Assembly: GCA_018054915.1 (NCBI GenBank)
Contig: JAGPIR010000080.1
Span: 1 to 6,247, forward strand
DNA length: 6,247 bases
From: Allobrachymonas sp.
GTDB taxonomy: Bacteria > Pseudomonadota > Gammaproteobacteria > Burkholderiales > Burkholderiaceae_C
Direction: 5' to 3'
In this document: positions 5,205 through 6,247 of the stretch, one piece after another
Layout of the letters: each line of letters begins with the position of its first letter
Numbering within the stretch: position 1 is the stretch's first letter
Notes under the pieces: model-generated
Database searches by the model: none
What the model saw: only the letters and a program-made list of their open reading frames with translations
What the model was told of the DNA's origin: nothing
Translations under genes and position numbers: made by a program

Positions 5205-6247
5205 ATGAACACAAGGGTGCCGTTTTCTGCCTTCCTGTTGTGGCGCAATCATTGGCTGCCCGTGCGTAGCGCCGGGCTCGCCTGGGTGCTAGCAGCCGCG
5301 CTGGTGGTTTTCTTGGCGCTCGCACCATTGGCATCACTGGCCTGGACCGCCCTGGCAGGTGGAAGTGGGCATTGGCAACATTTGCTAGAACACGTCTTGC
5401 CGGAAGCGGCACACAACACGGGCCTGCTACTGCTGGGCGTAGGCGGCATTTCCTTGTTCCTGGGTACGGGCTGCGCCTGGATGGTGACGGCCTACAACTT
5501 CCCCGGACGAGGCGTGCTGGCATGGGCCCTGCTGCTGCCGCTGGCCATTCCCAGCTACATCATCGCCTTTGCGTATACCGATCTGCTGCACCCGATAGGC
5601 CCGGTGCAGACCACCCTGCGCGCGCTGCTGGGTTACGAGTCGCCCCGGCAATGGCGGTTGCCCGACATCCGCTCACTCAGCGGGGCCATCGTACTGCTGG
5701 GACTGGTGCTGTACCCCTATGTATATCTTTCGGCCCGTGCTGCATTCCTGACGCAATCCAGGCAATTGATGGAGGCCGCACGCATGCTTGGGCACGGATC
5801 ATGGGCAGTGTTTGGCCGCGTGGTGCTGCCGCTGGCGCGCCCGGCCCTGGCGATGGGCTTGAGCCTGACCCTGCTCGAAACCCTGAACGACATCGGGGCG
5901 TCGGAGTTTCTGGGCGTGCATACGCTCACGGTCAGCATCTACACCACTTGGATCACGCGCTCGGATCTGGCCAGTTCGGCGCAGATCGCCCTGAGCATGT
6001 TGCTGTTGGTGCTGCTGTGTATCGGGCTGGAACAGCATGGCCGCGCACGGCTGCGGTTTGCCAGCGTGCGGGGGCAGCACCGCATGCAGCCCAGGCGCCT
6101 GCGCGGGACTGCAGCCTGGGCGACCCTGCTGCTGGTGTCCTTACCGGTGGTGCTGGGATTTGTAGCGCCGGCAGCCTACCTTGTGCAGCAGGCGCTGCAG
6201 CGCATGGCGCATGCCGATCCAATGTCGCAGACGCTGCTGACCAGCCT
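5205..6247 (+). CDS. fbpB: Iron(III) ABC transporter, inner-membrane permease (cut by window edge)
   Basis: This is the membrane channel subunit that takes Fe(III) from the binding protein and works with an ATPase, not in the window. The frame is open from the ATG at 5205 to the right edge: 347 residues of a family usually 500-560 long. FbpB-type permeases are internally duplicated, and the window covers the first half plus the start of the second. Seen here: a hydrophobic segment at about 24-46; several further membrane segments (about 71-93, 105-125, 158-178, 215-232, 258-275); and the EAA loop that contacts the ATPase (about 190-213, EAARMLGHGSW then VVLPLARPAL, with the conserved Gly196). 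A basic linker (about 277-300) precedes the next segment (about 303-327), which should open the second half. It lies 4 bases after the fbpA stop. No clear ribosome-binding site precedes it, so coupled translation is likely. Confidence 0.92.
   Translation, partial: MNTRVPFSAFLLWRNHWLPVRSAGLAWVLAAALVVFLALAPLASLAWTALAGGSGHWQHLLEHVLPEAAHNTGLLLLGVGGISLFLGTGCAWMVTAYNFPGRGVLAWALLLPLAIPSYIIAFAYTDLLHPIGPVQTTLRALLGYESPRQWRLPDIRSLSGAIVLLGLVLYPYVYLSARAAFLTQSRQLMEAARMLGHGSWAVFGRVVLPLARPALAMGLSLTLLETLNDIGASEFLGVHTLTVSIYTTWITRSDLASSAQIALSMLLLVLLCIGLEQHGRARLRFASVRGQHRMQPRRLRGTAAWATLLLVSLPVVLGFVAPAAYLVQQALQRMAHADPMSQTLLTS

Overview
The window looks like an ordinary chromosomal stretch from a G+C-rich betaproteobacterium, most likely of the order Burkholderiales. 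This rests on codon use, on the long tamA-tamB pair, and on the sequence style of the ferric transporter. I cannot name a genus from the sequence alone. I see no insertion sequence, tRNA, rRNA, CRISPR array or attachment site.

Left part, minus strand (1 to about 2712): tamA, encoding an Omp85-family outer-membrane assembly protein, is followed directly by tamB. The two overlap by one base (TGATG). TamB runs off the left edge. Together they should form the TAM complex, which spans the envelope and helps insert outer-membrane proteins or move phospholipids. The start of tamA is uncertain. A 7-bp inverted repeat in its 5' part could matter for translation if one of the downstream starts is the real one.

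Middle, plus strand (2869 to 3783): a rhomboid-family intramembrane serine protease is transcribed divergently from tamA. It has a complete Ser/His dyad and about seven membrane segments.

Right part, plus strand (about 3784 to 6247): a 390-base gene-free region leads into an iron(III) ABC transporter operon. The region holds a hairpin-forming palindrome, an 8-bp inverted repeat, a good sigma-70 promoter, and a Fur box over the -10 and start-site region. The operon begins with fbpA (periplasmic ferric-binding protein). Four bases later comes fbpB (inner-membrane permease), cut by the right edge. The ATPase gene would be expected beyond the window. The picture is iron-starvation induction: Fur-Fe(II) blocks RNA polymerase at the promoter, and the block is lifted when iron is scarce.

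I did not find a convincing undescribed system. The points most worth checking are the inverted repeat that overlaps the -35 element of the iron promoter, the long fbpA leader, the tamA start and its hairpin, and the long insertion in the TamA barrel.
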